Notes: a model not told the origin generated them from the letters alone. Positions 27,951 to 36,139 are shown, counted from the stretch's first letter. The stretch is DNA of 62,496 nucleotides from Enterobacter sichuanensis (GCF_002939185.1 NZ_POVL01000030.1:1-62496), one strand, 5' to 3'. Numbers and translations are program-made.

Positions 27951-29144
27951 GTGGAAAGGTTTGATGCCGTGGTAATTGGCGCCGGTGCGGCGGGTATGTT
28001 TTGTGCGGCGATGGCCGGACAGGCGGGTCGTCGCGTACTGCTGCTGGATAACGGTAAAAAGCCAGGCCGTAAAATCCTGATGTCCGGCGGCGGGCGCTGC
28101 AACTTTACCAACCTCTATGTTGAACCTGCGGCGTATCTCAGCCAGAACCGGCATTTTTGTAAATCTGCGCTGGCGCGTTACACCCAGTGGGACTTTATCG
28201 ATCTGGTGGGTAAACACGGCATCGCCTGGCATGAGAAGACGCTGGGCCAGCTGTTCTGCGACGACTCCGCGCAACAGATTGTCGATATGCTGGTGGCCGA
28301 GTGCGAAAAGGGCGGTGTGGTCATGCGCCTGCGCACGGAGGTGCTGGCGGTCACACGTGACGAACAGGGCTATACGCTTCAGCTCAACGGTGACACCGTC
28401 AGTGCCGATAACCTGGTGATTGCGAGCGGCGGTCTGTCGATGCCGGGGCTGGGTGCCTCGCCGTTCGGCTACAAAATTGCCGAGCAGTTTGGCCTGAAGG
28501 TGCTACCGACCCGCGCCGGTCTGGTGCCGTTTACGCTGCATAAACCGCTGCTGGAACAGCTTCAGACGCTCTCCGGGGTCTCCGTTCCGTCCGTTATTAC
28601 CGCTGAAGACGGGACGGTGTTCCGCGAAAATCTGCTCTTTACCCATCGCGGCCTCTCCGGCCCGGCGGTACTGCAAATCTCCAGCTACTGGCAGCCGGGG
28701 GAGTTTGTCACGGTTAACCTGCTTCCCGATTGCGATCTGGACGCGTTCCTCAACGCGCAGCGTGCCGCGCACCCGAATCAGAGCCTGAAAAATACCCTGG
28801 CCATGCAACTGCCGAAACGTCTGGTGGAGTGTTTACAGGTTTTAGGCCAGATCCCGGACGTGTCGCTCCGCCAGCTTAACAGCCGCGAGCAGGAGACGCT
28901 GGTCGAGACCCTGACGAACTGGCGCGTGCAGCCAAACGGCACCGAAGGCTACCGCACGGCGGAAGTGACGCTGGGTGGCGTGGATACGCATGAACTCTCT
29001 TCCCGCACCATGGAAGCGCGCAACGTGCCGGGGCTCTATTTTATTGGTGAAGTGATGGATGTGACCGGCTGGCTCGGCGGGTATAACTTCCAGTGGGCAT
29101 GGGCCAGTGCCTGGGCCTGCGCACAGGCGCTGGCAGAGAAATAA
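27951..29144 (+). CDS. yhiN: HI0933-family flavoprotein YhiN
   Basis: 397-aa FAD/NAD(P)-binding protein, aminoacetone-oxidase-like family. It has the Rossmann motif VIGAGAAGMFCA near the start, the family block GRKILMSGGGRCNFTN, and the C-terminal GEVMDVTGWLGGYNFQWAWASA. The start chosen is GTG at 27951 (VERFDAVVIGAG), eight bases after GAGG and matching the E. coli N-terminus. The frame is open upstream to an ATG at 27825, but those 42 codons are A/T-rich and not conserved in E. coli. The reaction is unknown. Confidence 0.92.
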   Translation: MERFDAVVIGAGAAGMFCAAMAGQAGRRVLLLDNGKKPGRKILMSGGGRCNFTNLYVEPAAYLSQNRHFCKSALARYTQWDFIDLVGKHGIAWHEKTLGQLFCDDSAQQIVDMLVAECEKGGVVMRLRTEVLAVTRDEQGYTLQLNGDTVSADNLVIASGGLSMPGLGASPFGYKIAEQFGLKVLPTRAGLVPFTLHKPLLEQLQTLSGVSVPSVITAEDGTVFRENLLFTHRGLSGPAVLQISSYWQPGEFVTVNLLPDCDLDAFLNAQRAAHPNQSLKNTLAMQLPKRLVECLQVLGQIPDVSLRQLNSREQETLVETLTNWRVQPNGTEGYRTAEVTLGGVDTHELSSRTMEARNVPGLYFIGEVMDVTGWLGGYNFQWAWASAWACAQALAEK

Positions 29145-29204
29145 TCACGCAACGCAATTATTGCACCAACTTTTCCCGCTCTTTCAACTAAGCTTCGACC
29201 AGGT

Positions 29205-29225
29205 GCCCCGCTGCGTTCGCGGGGC
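29205..29225 (+). terminator. GC hairpin between yhiN and the channel gene
   Basis: GCCCCGC (29205-29211) pairs with GCGGGGC (29219-29225) around a 7-base loop; CATATTCCTTTT follows. This is a possible yhiN terminator or a leader hairpin of the downstream channel gene, whose ATG is 28 bases away. Confidence 0.5.
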
Positions 29226-29253
29226 CATATTCCTTTTGGTCAGAGCATTCGTC

Positions 29254-29652
29254 ATGCAGCTACTCAGTATTATCATTTTGCTTTCCCTTACCGTGGTGAT
29301 CCATTCGCTGTGGATGTTTGGCGTTTTAAAATTCATAAAACTAGAAGTGGATTCAGCGGTACGCATTGTCTTACGCAATGTTGGCATCGTTATCTCCATG
29401 ATCTTCGCGCATCTCCTTGAAGCCGGGCTGTTTGCTGCGTTTTATTTTGTCATTGACGCATTTAAGGACTGGAATACCAGCTTCTATTTTTCGCTGGTCA
29501 GTTACGCCACCGTGGGGTACGGCGATGTCACGTTACCCCAGCACTGGCGGCTCATCGGCGGCGTAGAGGGGCTTATCGGCGCCCTGATGGTCGGCTGGTC
29601 TGTGGCGGTGCTGGTGGCGGTGCTGCAGCGTTTGCGTGGCATGACCGCCTAA
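29254..29652 (+). CDS. Small potassium-channel-like membrane protein (Ion_trans_2 type)
   Basis: 132 aa. Membrane segments are predicted at about 3-24, 42-67 and 101-125. Between the last two is a pore loop ending in TVGYGD (residues 86-91), the canonical K+ selectivity filter. There is no cytoplasmic regulatory domain such as RCK/TrkA-N, so it resembles a bare pore module with one extra N-terminal helix. The start at 29254 (MQLLSIIILL) has only a weak ribosome site; the frame stays open upstream to 29107, but that part overlaps yhiN and looks non-coding. The gene is 168 bases before terC on the same strand. It is not in this place in K-12. Confidence 0.83.
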   Translation: MQLLSIIILLSLTVVIHSLWMFGVLKFIKLEVDSAVRIVLRNVGIVISMIFAHLLEAGLFAAFYFVIDAFKDWNTSFYFSLVSYATVGYGDVTLPQHWRLIGGVEGLIGALMVGWSVAVLVAVLQRLRGMTA

Positions 29653-29688
29653 ACGACAGATGCGCATGCCCCGCCTGGTAAGGTAAAG

Positions 29689-29760
29689 TACCCCCTTCTT
29701 GCGTAGCCGACAGGGCTACGGCTTTGAGGGTGAAGAGGCTGAGTAACAGCCCACGCCTTT
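29689..29760 (+). promoter_or_regulatory. Structured leader RNA of the TerC-family gene (riboswitch candidate)
   Basis: In the 168 bases ahead of terC are two hairpins: CGTAGCC-GACAG-GGCTACG (29702-29720) and GGCTG-AGTAA-CAGCC (29737-29751). They are preceded by GGTAAAGTACCCCC and followed by ACGCCTTTC. TerC/Alx genes are often preceded by the Mn2+/pH-responsive yybP-ykoY element. The usual 5' AAAGGGGAGTAGC block is not evident, so the class is uncertain. Confidence 0.35.
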
Positions 29761-29820
29761 CTTTTCCTGGTTTACGCCAGTTTGCATGGTGTTGTGTTTT
29801 GTCTGCCAAAAGGGTTTTGT

Positions 29821-30846
29821 ATGTCTACTGCTCATCTCGGTTTCCCGACGGAAACCGTTGTTGTCTTTGTGGTGATGGCCGTTGGGGCGATGTTTATCGA
29901 CCTCTTTATGCACCGTCACGATAAACCGATCTCGCTGAAAAGTGCCGCCATGTGGTCCCTCTTCTGGGTCATGATGGCGATGGCGTTCGCCGGGTTCCTG
30001 TATGTTCATCATGGTGCCGAAATGGCGAGCCTGTTCCTTACCGGTTACGCGCTGGAAGAGGTGCTCTCTGTCGATAACCTGTTTGTGATGATGGCGATCT
30101 TCGCCTGGTTCGGCGTGCCGGATAAGTATCGTCACCGCGTCCTTTACTGGGGCGTGCTGGGGGCGATTATCTTCCGCGGTATTTTCGTGGCGATCGGCAC
30201 CAGCCTGCTGAGCCTGGGGCCGTACGTGGAAGTGATTTTCGCGCTGGTCGTCGGCTGGACGGCGGTGATGATGCTCAAGCGCAATGAAGAGAGCGACGAG
30301 GTGGAGGATTACTCCGGGCATCTCGCGTATCGCCTGGTGAAACGCTTCTATCCTGTCTGGCCGAAAATCAGCAGCAATGCCTTTATTCTGACCCAGAAAG
30401 AGGTGGATGCGGAGCTTGAAAAACCGGAAAACCAGGACGTGATGGTGGGACGCGTTAAGAAGGCGAAGCGCTATGCGACGCCGCTGCTGCTTTGCGTGGC
30501 GGTTGTCGAACTCTCCGATGTGATGTTCGCCTTTGACTCCGTGCCAGCCATTATTGCCGTGAGCCGCGAACCGCTGATTATTTACAGCGCCATGATGTTC
30601 GCCATTCTGGGCCTGCGTACGCTCTACTTCGTGCTGGAAGCGCTGAAGCAGTATCTGGTGCACCTCGAAAAAGCCGTCGTGTTGCTGCTGTTCTTCGTGG
30701 CGTTCAAGCTGGGATTAAATGCCACCGATCACTTCTGGCATCACGGTTACAACATTGGCGCCACGGCAAGCCTGTTTGTCGTGCTCGGCGTGCTGGCGCT
30801 GGGGATTATTGCGAGCGTGATGTTCCCGGGGAAACGTGAGGCTTGA
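29821..30846 (+). CDS. TerC/Alx-family integral membrane protein
   Basis: 341 aa with about nine membrane segments and conserved acidic residues inside them: LEEVLSVDNLFVMM and VVELSDVMFAFDSVPAI, both signature stretches of the TerC/Alx family of metal (Mn2+) exporters and tellurite-resistance proteins. It differs clearly from the K-12 Alx sequence and is at another locus, so it is a paralogue or relative rather than alx itself. The start is ATG 29821 (MSTAHLGFP); an ATG at 29782 would add 13 residues. It is preceded by a structured leader and converges on a HAD gene across a REP element. Export of Mn2+ is an inference from the family. Confidence 0.88.
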   Translation: MSTAHLGFPTETVVVFVVMAVGAMFIDLFMHRHDKPISLKSAAMWSLFWVMMAMAFAGFLYVHHGAEMASLFLTGYALEEVLSVDNLFVMMAIFAWFGVPDKYRHRVLYWGVLGAIIFRGIFVAIGTSLLSLGPYVEVIFALVVGWTAVMMLKRNEESDEVEDYSGHLAYRLVKRFYPVWPKISSNAFILTQKEVDAELEKPENQDVMVGRVKKAKRYATPLLLCVAVVELSDVMFAFDSVPAIIAVSREPLIIYSAMMFAILGLRTLYFVLEALKQYLVHLEKAVVLLLFFVAFKLGLNATDHFWHHGYNIGATASLFVVLGVLALGIIASVMFPGKREA

Positions 30847-30850
30847 TGTA

Positions 30851-30924
30851 CCGCCCGGTGGCGCTTCGCTTACCGGGCCTACGGTTCGAATGTAGGCCGG
30901 GTAAGGCGCAGCCGCCACCCGGCA
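30851..30924. repeat. REP/BIME element, copy B3
   Basis: CCGCCCGGTGGCGC...TTACCGGGCCTAC faces GTAGGCCGGGTAA...CGCCACCCGGC, the same head-to-head pair as copy B1. It lies between the convergent terC and HAD-IB genes. Confidence 0.92.
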
Positions 30925-30929
30925 AAAGG

Positions 30930-31589
30930 CTACTTGATGGGTGAATTCCGGCGCTTGCGCGGGGGATGGAAATGCCGCCAGTGTGGATCCTGCGCGGCTG
31001 CCAGCAGTTCGTGGTCGCCGCGGGTGTCTCCCCAGGCGCGCAGGTGATAGGCGTTCAAATCGCCGTACACTTTTTCCAGCCTGGCCACTTTCTGAGCGCA
31101 GCGGCAGTTATGTCCGGTAATGCGCCCCGTCAGCTTACCGTCTTTCACTTCCAGCTGGGTACCAATCAGCTTAATGCCCAGTTTGTCGGCCCAGGGCTGG
31201 AGCACCAGCGCCGGCGACGCGGAGCAGATGGTCACCTCCGCACCAGAATTCACCTCAGCCGCAACCGCCAGAACCCCTTCGGGGCGCATCAGCTTGTCCC
31301 AGTATTTTTCGCAAAACGCTTCCGCCTGCTGGCGTAACCAGTGTTCATCCACGCCCGTCAGGAACGTTTTAATCAGCACTTCTTTTAGCTCATCGCGCGT
31401 CAGCTTACGGCGCACGCAGTGGAGCGTTGGCAGCGCCATACGCACCAGGCGGCCTGCGAAGTAACGTTTCCCGAAGGCAAACCGCAGGAAAGGGATAAAG
31501 CTGTCGTGGTGCGTTAATGTCCCGTCAAAGTCAAAGACAGAGAGCACGCTGGATTTCGCCACCGTCTCGTCGGCAATCATATTGGTCAT
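30930..31589 (-). CDS. HAD-IB family hydrolase (phosphatase)
   Basis: 219 aa, HAD superfamily subclass IB (phosphoserine-phosphatase-like, as in PgpC/YfhB). Motif I is DFDGTLT near residue 19, with both Asp residues. Motif II is TICSASP near residue 121, a Lys lies in CAQKVARLEK, and motif IV is WGDTRGDHELL near residue 187, which has GD but not the usual DD. The C-terminal tail HPPRKRRNSPIK is basic. The substrate is not identifiable; phosphoserine, lipid phosphate and sugar phosphates are all possible. It is divergent from the NlpC/P60 gene. Confidence 0.88.
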   Translation of the reverse strand: MTNMIADETVAKSSVLSVFDFDGTLTHHDSFIPFLRFAFGKRYFAGRLVRMALPTLHCVRRKLTRDELKEVLIKTFLTGVDEHWLRQQAEAFCEKYWDKLMRPEGVLAVAAEVNSGAEVTICSASPALVLQPWADKLGIKLIGTQLEVKDGKLTGRITGHNCRCAQKVARLEKVYGDLNAYHLRAWGDTRGDHELLAAAQDPHWRHFHPPRKRRNSPIK

Positions 31590-31721
31590 AAATACGTCTT
31601 AGCTGAAATACACATTCTTCGGATCAGTTTACCTGCTTTACCCTGGGAGTCCTTAGATCACCACCATTTTTTTCTCGATCTTGCGAACTGAAAGTGAGTC
31701 CAATTTTGGTCTCGATAAGCG

Positions 31722-31750
31722 TTGGTGAAAAAGTGAGCTGCCTATATTAT
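31722..31750 (+). promoter_or_regulatory. Likely sigma-70 promoter of the NlpC/P60 gene
   Basis: TTGGTG (31722-31727) and TATTAT (31745-31750) with a 17-base spacer. The -10 is good and the -35 weak. The resulting 5' leader would be about 70 bases. No other feature was seen in the 236-base gap 31590-31825. Confidence 0.5.
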
Positions 31751-31825
31751 CGCCACATCACGATTTTTAGGGGGACCCTTGGCCTCCGCAGGTAAGGAAA
31801 AATTCACTCACATACGCTCTCTGAT

Positions 31826-32353
31826 ATGACCTTAAGATCGCTTATTTCAATACTCTCGTTAAGTTTTGCCTCGTTTTCCGCCTTCAGTTTTCAACTGCCG
31901 GCATCAATGCTATCGATGAACAACGAGCTTGCGGCAGCGCCTGCGAAATCGGCGCTGCTTCACCCGGAAACGGGTCCGCTGCGCTCACGTATTCTCGATC
32001 AATACCAGAAGTGGAAAGGCACGCAGTATCAGTGGGGCGGCACCACGCATCGCGGGGTGGATTGCTCCGCGCTGATGCAGCATCTGTTCAGCGATGCCGT
32101 ACATCTCGACCTGCCGCGCACGACAGGTGAGCAGATCCATCGCGGCGTGCAGGTGGCGCAATACCGCCTTCAGGTCGGGGATCTGGTGTTCTTCCAGACC
32201 GGCCCGAACCGGAAGCACGTCGGCGTATACATTGGCGACAGCCAGTTTATTCATGCCTCAAGCAGCCAGGGCGTGACGGTGTCCACCCTGAACGATAGCT
32301 ACTGGCAAGCGCACTATATTACTGCCCGCCGGGTTGCAGGCAGTGCGGCCTGA
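31826..32353 (+). CDS. NlpC/P60-family peptidoglycan endopeptidase
   Basis: 175 aa. A signal peptide (about 1-22, ISILSLSFASFSAFS) directs it to the periplasm, then comes a short linker and an NlpC/P60 domain from about residue 50 (YQKWKGTQYQWGGTTHRGVD). The catalytic triad is Cys in GVDCSALMQ, His in RKHVGVYIG and a second His in QFIHASS. These enzymes cleave D,D or gamma-D-Glu-mDAP bonds; E. coli MepS cleaves cross-links. There is no lipobox, unlike NlpC and MepS. Whether it remodels its own wall or is secreted is unknown. The ribosome site is weak. It converges on the SDR gene with a 5-base gap. Confidence 0.9.
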   Translation: MTLRSLISILSLSFASFSAFSFQLPASMLSMNNELAAAPAKSALLHPETGPLRSRILDQYQKWKGTQYQWGGTTHRGVDCSALMQHLFSDAVHLDLPRTTGEQIHRGVQVAQYRLQVGDLVFFQTGPNRKHVGVYIGDSQFIHASSSQGVTVSTLNDSYWQAHYITARRVAGSAA

Positions 32354-32358
32354 TCGGC

Positions 32359-33156
32359 TCAGATAATGTCATCCACGACGCCACCGTCGACGCGCAACGC
32401 CGCGCCCGAGGTGGCGGAGGCCTGAGGCGAACAGACATAAACCACCATGTTGGCGACCTCTTCAACCGTGGCTGCGCGCTGGATCACCGAGCTGGGGCGA
32501 TTGGCCATCACAAACTCTTTTGCCAGCTGCTCCAGCGATTTTCCGGTTTTCTCGATCTCGTCTTTCATCATCTCCGCGAAACCGTCCGACATCGTCGGGC
32601 CCGGCAAGACGCTGTTGACCGTCACACCGCTGCCCGCCACGAACTTCGCCAGCCCGCGCGCCAGCGAGAGTTGCGCCGTTTTGGTCACACCGTAGTGGAT
32701 CATGTCCGCCGGAATATTGCAGGCCGACTCGGAGGAGATAAACACCACCCGTCCCCAGCCTTTCTGTACCATACCGGGAAGCAGAGCGCGGGAGAGGCGC
32801 ACGCCGGACATCACGTTGGTCTGCCAGTAACGCTCCCAGGTGTCATCGTCGGTGGCATAGAAATCCTGCGGGCCGTAAATCCCGGCGTTATTGACCAGAA
32901 TGTCGACATTGCTCGCGACCTTCAGCAGCGACTCCACCCCTTCATGTGAACCGAGATCGGCGATCGCGGCACGCACCTGAACGCCAGGCACCACCTGCTG
33001 TAGCTGTTGAATACCCTTGTTCACCGAGTCGGTGCTGCGCCCATTGACGATCACTTCCGCGCCGCTTTCAGCCAGCCCTCTGGCAATGGCGAAACCAATT
33101 CCGCCCGTTGAGGCGGTCACCAGCGCCACTTTTCCCGTCAGGTCGATCTTCATCAT
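32359..33156 (-). CDS. SDR-family oxidoreductase downstream of the LysR gene
   Basis: 265-aa classical short-chain dehydrogenase. The motif TASTGGIG (TGxxxGIG form) is near residue 14, NNAGIYG near 89, the active Ser in VVFISSESA, YGVTK (YxxxK), and NSVLPGPT. The long insert near residues 195-230 is typical of a subgroup with larger substrates. It begins about 30 bases after the LysR gene on the same strand, so the two form an operon. Either of two adjacent ATGs (33156 or 33153) may be used; AGGAG favours the second. Given the padC neighbour, an aromatic aldehyde or alcohol substrate is a guess only. Confidence 0.9.
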   Translation of the reverse strand: MMKIDLTGKVALVTASTGGIGFAIARGLAESGAEVIVNGRSTDSVNKGIQQLQQVVPGVQVRAAIADLGSHEGVESLLKVASNVDILVNNAGIYGPQDFYATDDDTWERYWQTNVMSGVRLSRALLPGMVQKGWGRVVFISSESACNIPADMIHYGVTKTAQLSLARGLAKFVAGSGVTVNSVLPGPTMSDGFAEMMKDEIEKTGKSLEQLAKEFVMANRPSSVIQRAATVEEVANMVVYVCSPQASATSGAALRVDGGVVDDII

Positions 33157-33186
33157 CAGGCTCCTTATCGTTTTAACGTTCGGACC

Positions 33187-34074
33187 TTAAAGCGTAGCAG
33201 GTGATGATGACGGCTCCTGGCTAAAAAGGCGCAACAGCGTCTCGACCTGCTCATCAAGCGGGGCGAGGGAGCGCTTAACGATCAGGTGCAGCGGCGTGGC
33301 CCGGCGCACGCCGTGACTGAGCGGCAGCAGCTTCAGCACCCCTTGCTCGAGCTGAGCCTGTATGCGCTCCTCCGGCAGCCAGCCGTAACCCACCTGCGAT
33401 ATCACCGCTTCAATGGCGGCGTCAATGGTGGAGAAGGTCCAGGAGCCTCCGGCCGTGCGTGCCGAAGACTGGTTATCCGCAATCTGGATGAGCGGCCACG
33501 GGCGGAGCATCTCATCGCTAAGCGGTGCGTCGAGCGTAAAGAGGGGATGCTGGTGATGCGCCACGGCAACAAAGTCGATGTTCATCAGCCATTCGCCCAG
33601 CCCGGTAATATCCTGGCGGCGGGTGAGCACCATCACATCGGCTTCATCGTTAATCGCCTCGGCGCGGGTGTTTTCCAGCACTTCGGTGAGGCGCACCTGC
33701 GTTTGCGGGTACTGTTGCTGGAACTGACGCAGGATGGCGAACAGACGACGGCGGGGGAAGATATTATCCACCACCAGATCCAGCCGCGTGCGCATGCCGT
33801 TGCGCAGGGTCGCCGCGCGGGTTTCAACATACGCGAAGGCTTTTAATAGCGGTTTGACCTGGTTGAGAAGCAGTTCCCCGGCGGGGGTCAACACCGCCCG
33901 GCGGCCTTCCTGAACCAGAAGCGCCACTCCCAGCCGTTCCTGCAAAAGCGACAGGTTATAGCTGACGGAAGACTGGCTGCGGTGAGTCTCTTCTGCGGCT
34001 CTGGCAAAGCTGCCCGCCTCAATCACTTTCGCCAGTAAAGACCATTGCTCAAGCGTCGTCTTGTGCATAATCAA
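33187..34074 (-). CDS. LysR-family regulator divergent from padC
   Basis: 295 aa. The N-terminal helix-turn-helix (residues ~18-60: GSFARAAEETHRSQSSVSYN, then LSLLQERLGVALL) is followed by an effector-binding domain starting near residue 95. It is divergently transcribed from padC across 93 bases and followed by an SDR gene, so it is the most likely regulator of both. In Gram-positive bacteria padC is controlled by PadR; here no PadR gene is present and LysR control is inferred. The start may be at 34074 or the ATG two codons on (MHKTTLEQWS). Confidence 0.9.
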   Translation of the reverse strand: MIMHKTTLEQWSLLAKVIEAGSFARAAEETHRSQSSVSYNLSLLQERLGVALLVQEGRRAVLTPAGELLLNQVKPLLKAFAYVETRAATLRNGMRTRLDLVVDNIFPRRRLFAILRQFQQQYPQTQVRLTEVLENTRAEAINDEADVMVLTRRQDITGLGEWLMNIDFVAVAHHQHPLFTLDAPLSDEMLRPWPLIQIADNQSSARTAGGSWTFSTIDAAIEAVISQVGYGWLPEERIQAQLEQGVLKLLPLSHGVRRATPLHLIVKRSLAPLDEQVETLLRLFSQEPSSSPATL

Positions 34075-34167
34075 TCTAAAATTTGGATGAATTTGATTCG
34101 AACATAGCGTTATTCATTCATTTTTTGAAGGGGTACGATCGTCTCATCAAAACAAAGGAGACATCTT

Positions 34168-34674
34168 ATGAACACCTTCGACAAACATGATTTAAGCGGC
34201 TTCGTCGGCAAACATCTGGTTTATACCTACGATAATGGCTGGAACTATGAGATTTATATCAAAAATGACACGACCATCGACTACCGTATTCACAGCGGTC
34301 TGGTAGGGAATCGTTGGGTAAAAGATCAGCGGGTGTATATCGCTCGCGTGGGTGAGAGCATCTGCAAAATCTCATGGACCGAGCCAACCGGCACCGACGT
34401 CAGCCTGATCGTGAACCTGGGCGATAAACTGTTCCATGGCACCATCTTCTTCCCGCGCTGGGTCATGAACAACCCGGAAAAAACCGTCTGCTTCCAGAAC
34501 GATCACATTCCGCTGATGAACAGCTATCGCGATGCTGGCCCTGCGTATCCAACGGAAGTGATTGATGAATTTGCCACTATTACCTTTGTGCACGATTGCG
34601 GTGCAAACGATGACAGCGTTATTGCGTGTGCGGCCAGCGAGCTACCAGAAAACTTTCCAGATAACTTAAAATAA
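34168..34674 (+). CDS. padC: Phenolic acid decarboxylase PadC
   Basis: Cofactor-free decarboxylase that converts p-coumaric, ferulic and caffeic acids to vinyl phenols, a detoxification step in plant-associated bacteria. 168 aa. Highly conserved blocks are LVYTYDNGWNYEIYIKND (with the active Tyr residues), DYRIHSGLVGNRWV (Arg), SWTEPTGTDVSL (catalytic Glu) and IIFFPRW-like TIFFPRWV. AAGGAG lies seven bases before the ATG. A terminator follows. It is in an accessory stretch absent from K-12. Confidence 0.95.
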   Translation: MNTFDKHDLSGFVGKHLVYTYDNGWNYEIYIKNDTTIDYRIHSGLVGNRWVKDQRVYIARVGESICKISWTEPTGTDVSLIVNLGDKLFHGTIFFPRWVMNNPEKTVCFQNDHIPLMNSYRDAGPAYPTEVIDEFATITFVHDCGANDDSVIACAASELPENFPDNLK

Positions 34675-34701
34675 GCGCGACAATTAACTAAAAAGAAAAG
34701 T

Positions 34702-34748
34702 TCCCGGTTACTCCATATTATTTCGGAAGAACCGGGATTTTTTTTGTT
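34702..34748 (+). terminator. Intrinsic terminator of padC
   Basis: TCCCGGTT (34702-34709) pairs with AACCGGGA (34730-34737) and is followed by a run of T residues from 34738. It is 27 bases after the padC stop. Confidence 0.9.
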
Positions 34749-34765
34749 TGTTGAGGTTTGGTTTA
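34749..34765 (+). promoter_or_regulatory. PhoP-box-like direct repeat in the arn upstream region
   Basis: TGTTGA-N5-GGTTTA matches the PhoP box (T/G)GTTTA-N5-(T/G)GTTTA with one mismatch and correct 11-base spacing. It is about 230 bases upstream of arnB within the A/T-rich gap 34675-34995. No good -10 was seen at the expected distance, so confidence is limited. Apart from this site, the PmrA site and the padC terminator, the 321-base gap shows no gene. Confidence 0.3.
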
Positions 34766-34878
34766 AACGTTACATTTTGAAAAGGTTGAATACGATCACA
34801 AAATAAATAATTCATAAAAGTGCAATCTGTTGATTATAAACTGATTTTCATGTTGTTTATTTCGGTTTAAATACTCGT

Positions 34879-34919
34879 CTTAATTTTTCCCTAAGAAATG
34901 AGCGCTACCTTGATATGAG
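34879..34919 (+). promoter_or_regulatory. PmrA-box-like site and promoter of the arn operon
   Basis: CTTAAT-N5-CCTAAG (34879-34895) matches the PmrA box (C/T)TTAA(T/G)-N5-(C/T)TTAA(T/G) with one mismatch. The second half takes the -35 place 18 bases before TATGAG (34914-34919), a 4/6 -10. This overlap of box and -35 is the usual PmrA promoter layout. It predicts induction by PmrAB (Fe3+, low pH) and leaves a ~70-base leader before arnB. Confidence 0.65.
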
Positions 34920-34995
34920 TTTATGGTTCGTTGAAATAAACGAACTGGCAAATGGTTAATATCAAAAGCATGCCATTCTTATTGCAAGGAATTTA

Positions 34996-36138
34996 ATGAT
35001 GAGTGATTTTTTGCCTTTTTCCCGCCCGTCTATGGGCAATGAGGAATTAGCGGCGTTGCAGGAGGTATTAGCCTCCGGCTGGATCACGACCGGGCCGAAA
35101 AATCAGGCGCTGGAAGAGGCATTTTGCCAGCTTACCGGCAATCAGCACGCGATTGCGGTCTGTTCAGCCACTGCAGGAATGCACGTCACGCTGATGGCGC
35201 TGGATATTGGCCCGGGTGATGAAGTCATTACCCCCTCCCAGACCTGGGTCTCCACGCTGAATATGATCGTTTTGTTGGGCGCCACGCCGGTGATGATTGA
35301 CGTGGATAAAGAGACGTTGATGGTGACGCCCGACGCCGTTGAAGCGGCAATTACCCCGCGTACCAAAGCCATTATTCCCGTGCATTATGCCGGCGCGCCC
35401 TGTGATATCGACGCTATTCACGCCATCGGTGAACGTCACGGTATTCCGGTGATTGAAGACGCGGCCCATGCCGCCGGAACGTACCACAAAAACCGTCATG
35501 TCGGCTGGAAAGGAACGGCGATTTTCTCCTTTCACGCCATTAAAAATATGACCTGTGCAGAAGGCGGCTTAGTCGTTACGGATAATGTCGGGCTTGCTGC
35601 GCGGATCCGCAGCCTGAAATTCCATGGCCTGGGGGTGGATGCCTATGACCGCCAGACGCACGGCCGTGCGCCGCAGGCGGAGGTGATCGCGCCGGGCTAC
35701 AAATACAACCTCGCGGATATCAATGCCGCGCTGGCCCTGGTGCAGCTGGGCAAGCTGAAAGAGGCCAACCAACGCCGCCAGGCGATCGCTGAACGTTACC
35801 TGCGCGAGCTCGCCGATACGCCGTTCCAGCCGCTGACTATCCCGTCATGGCCGCACATTCACGCCTGGCACCTGTTTATTATTCGCGTGGATGAAGCGCG
35901 CTGCGGGATCTCCCGCGACAGCCTGATGGCTGCGCTGAAAGAGAAGGGCATTGGCACCGGCCTCCATTTCCGCGCGGCACACACGCAAAAATACTACCGC
36001 GAGCGTTTTCCTGAAGTATCGCTCCCGAATTCTGAATGGAATAGCGCGCGTATTTGTTCTCTCCCACTTTTCCCGGACATGACTCATGACGACACAACCC
36101 GCGTCATTACCGCGCTCCATCAGCTTGCAGGACATTGA
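34996..36138 (+). CDS. arnB: UDP-4-amino-4-deoxy-L-arabinose--oxoglutarate aminotransferase ArnB
   Basis: PLP enzyme that transaminates UDP-4-keto-L-arabinose with glutamate to give UDP-L-Ara4N. 380 aa, DegT/DnrJ/EryC1 family. The PLP lysine is in [14 protein letters not shown], with DAAHAAGT upstream binding the cofactor. The product is added to lipid A, lowering its negative charge and conferring polymyxin resistance. First gene of arnBCADTEF; AAGGA lies five or eight bases before two adjacent ATGs (34996, 34999). One base separates its stop from arnC. Confidence 0.96.
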   Translation: MMSDFLPFSRPSMGNEELAALQEVLASGWITTGPKNQALEEAFCQLTGNQHAIAVCSATAGMHVTLMALDIGPGDEVITPSQTWVSTLNMIVLLGATPVMIDVDKETLMVTPDAVEAAITPRTKAIIPVHYAGAPCDIDAIHAIGERHGIPVIEDAAHAAGTYHKNRHVGWKGTAIFSFHAIKNMTCAEGGLVVTDNVGLAARIRSLKFHGLGVDAYDRQTHGRAPQAEVIAPGYKYNLADINAALALVQLGKLKEANQRRQAIAERYLRELADTPFQPLTIPSWPHIHAWHLFIIRVDEARCGISRDSLMAALKEKGIGTGLHFRAAHTQKYYRERFPEVSLPNSEWNSARICSLPLFPDMTHDDTTRVITALHQLAGH

Positions 36139-36139
36139 T

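Noticed and set aside
29653..29820. Firm call of a yybP-ykoY riboswitch
   Set aside because: The conserved 5' block could not be matched by eye; only a structured leader is claimed.
34854..34869. TGTTTA...GGTTTA as a full PhoP box adjoining the PmrA site
   Set aside because: The direct repeat has a 10-base period instead of the required 11, so it is mentioned only as a weak lead.
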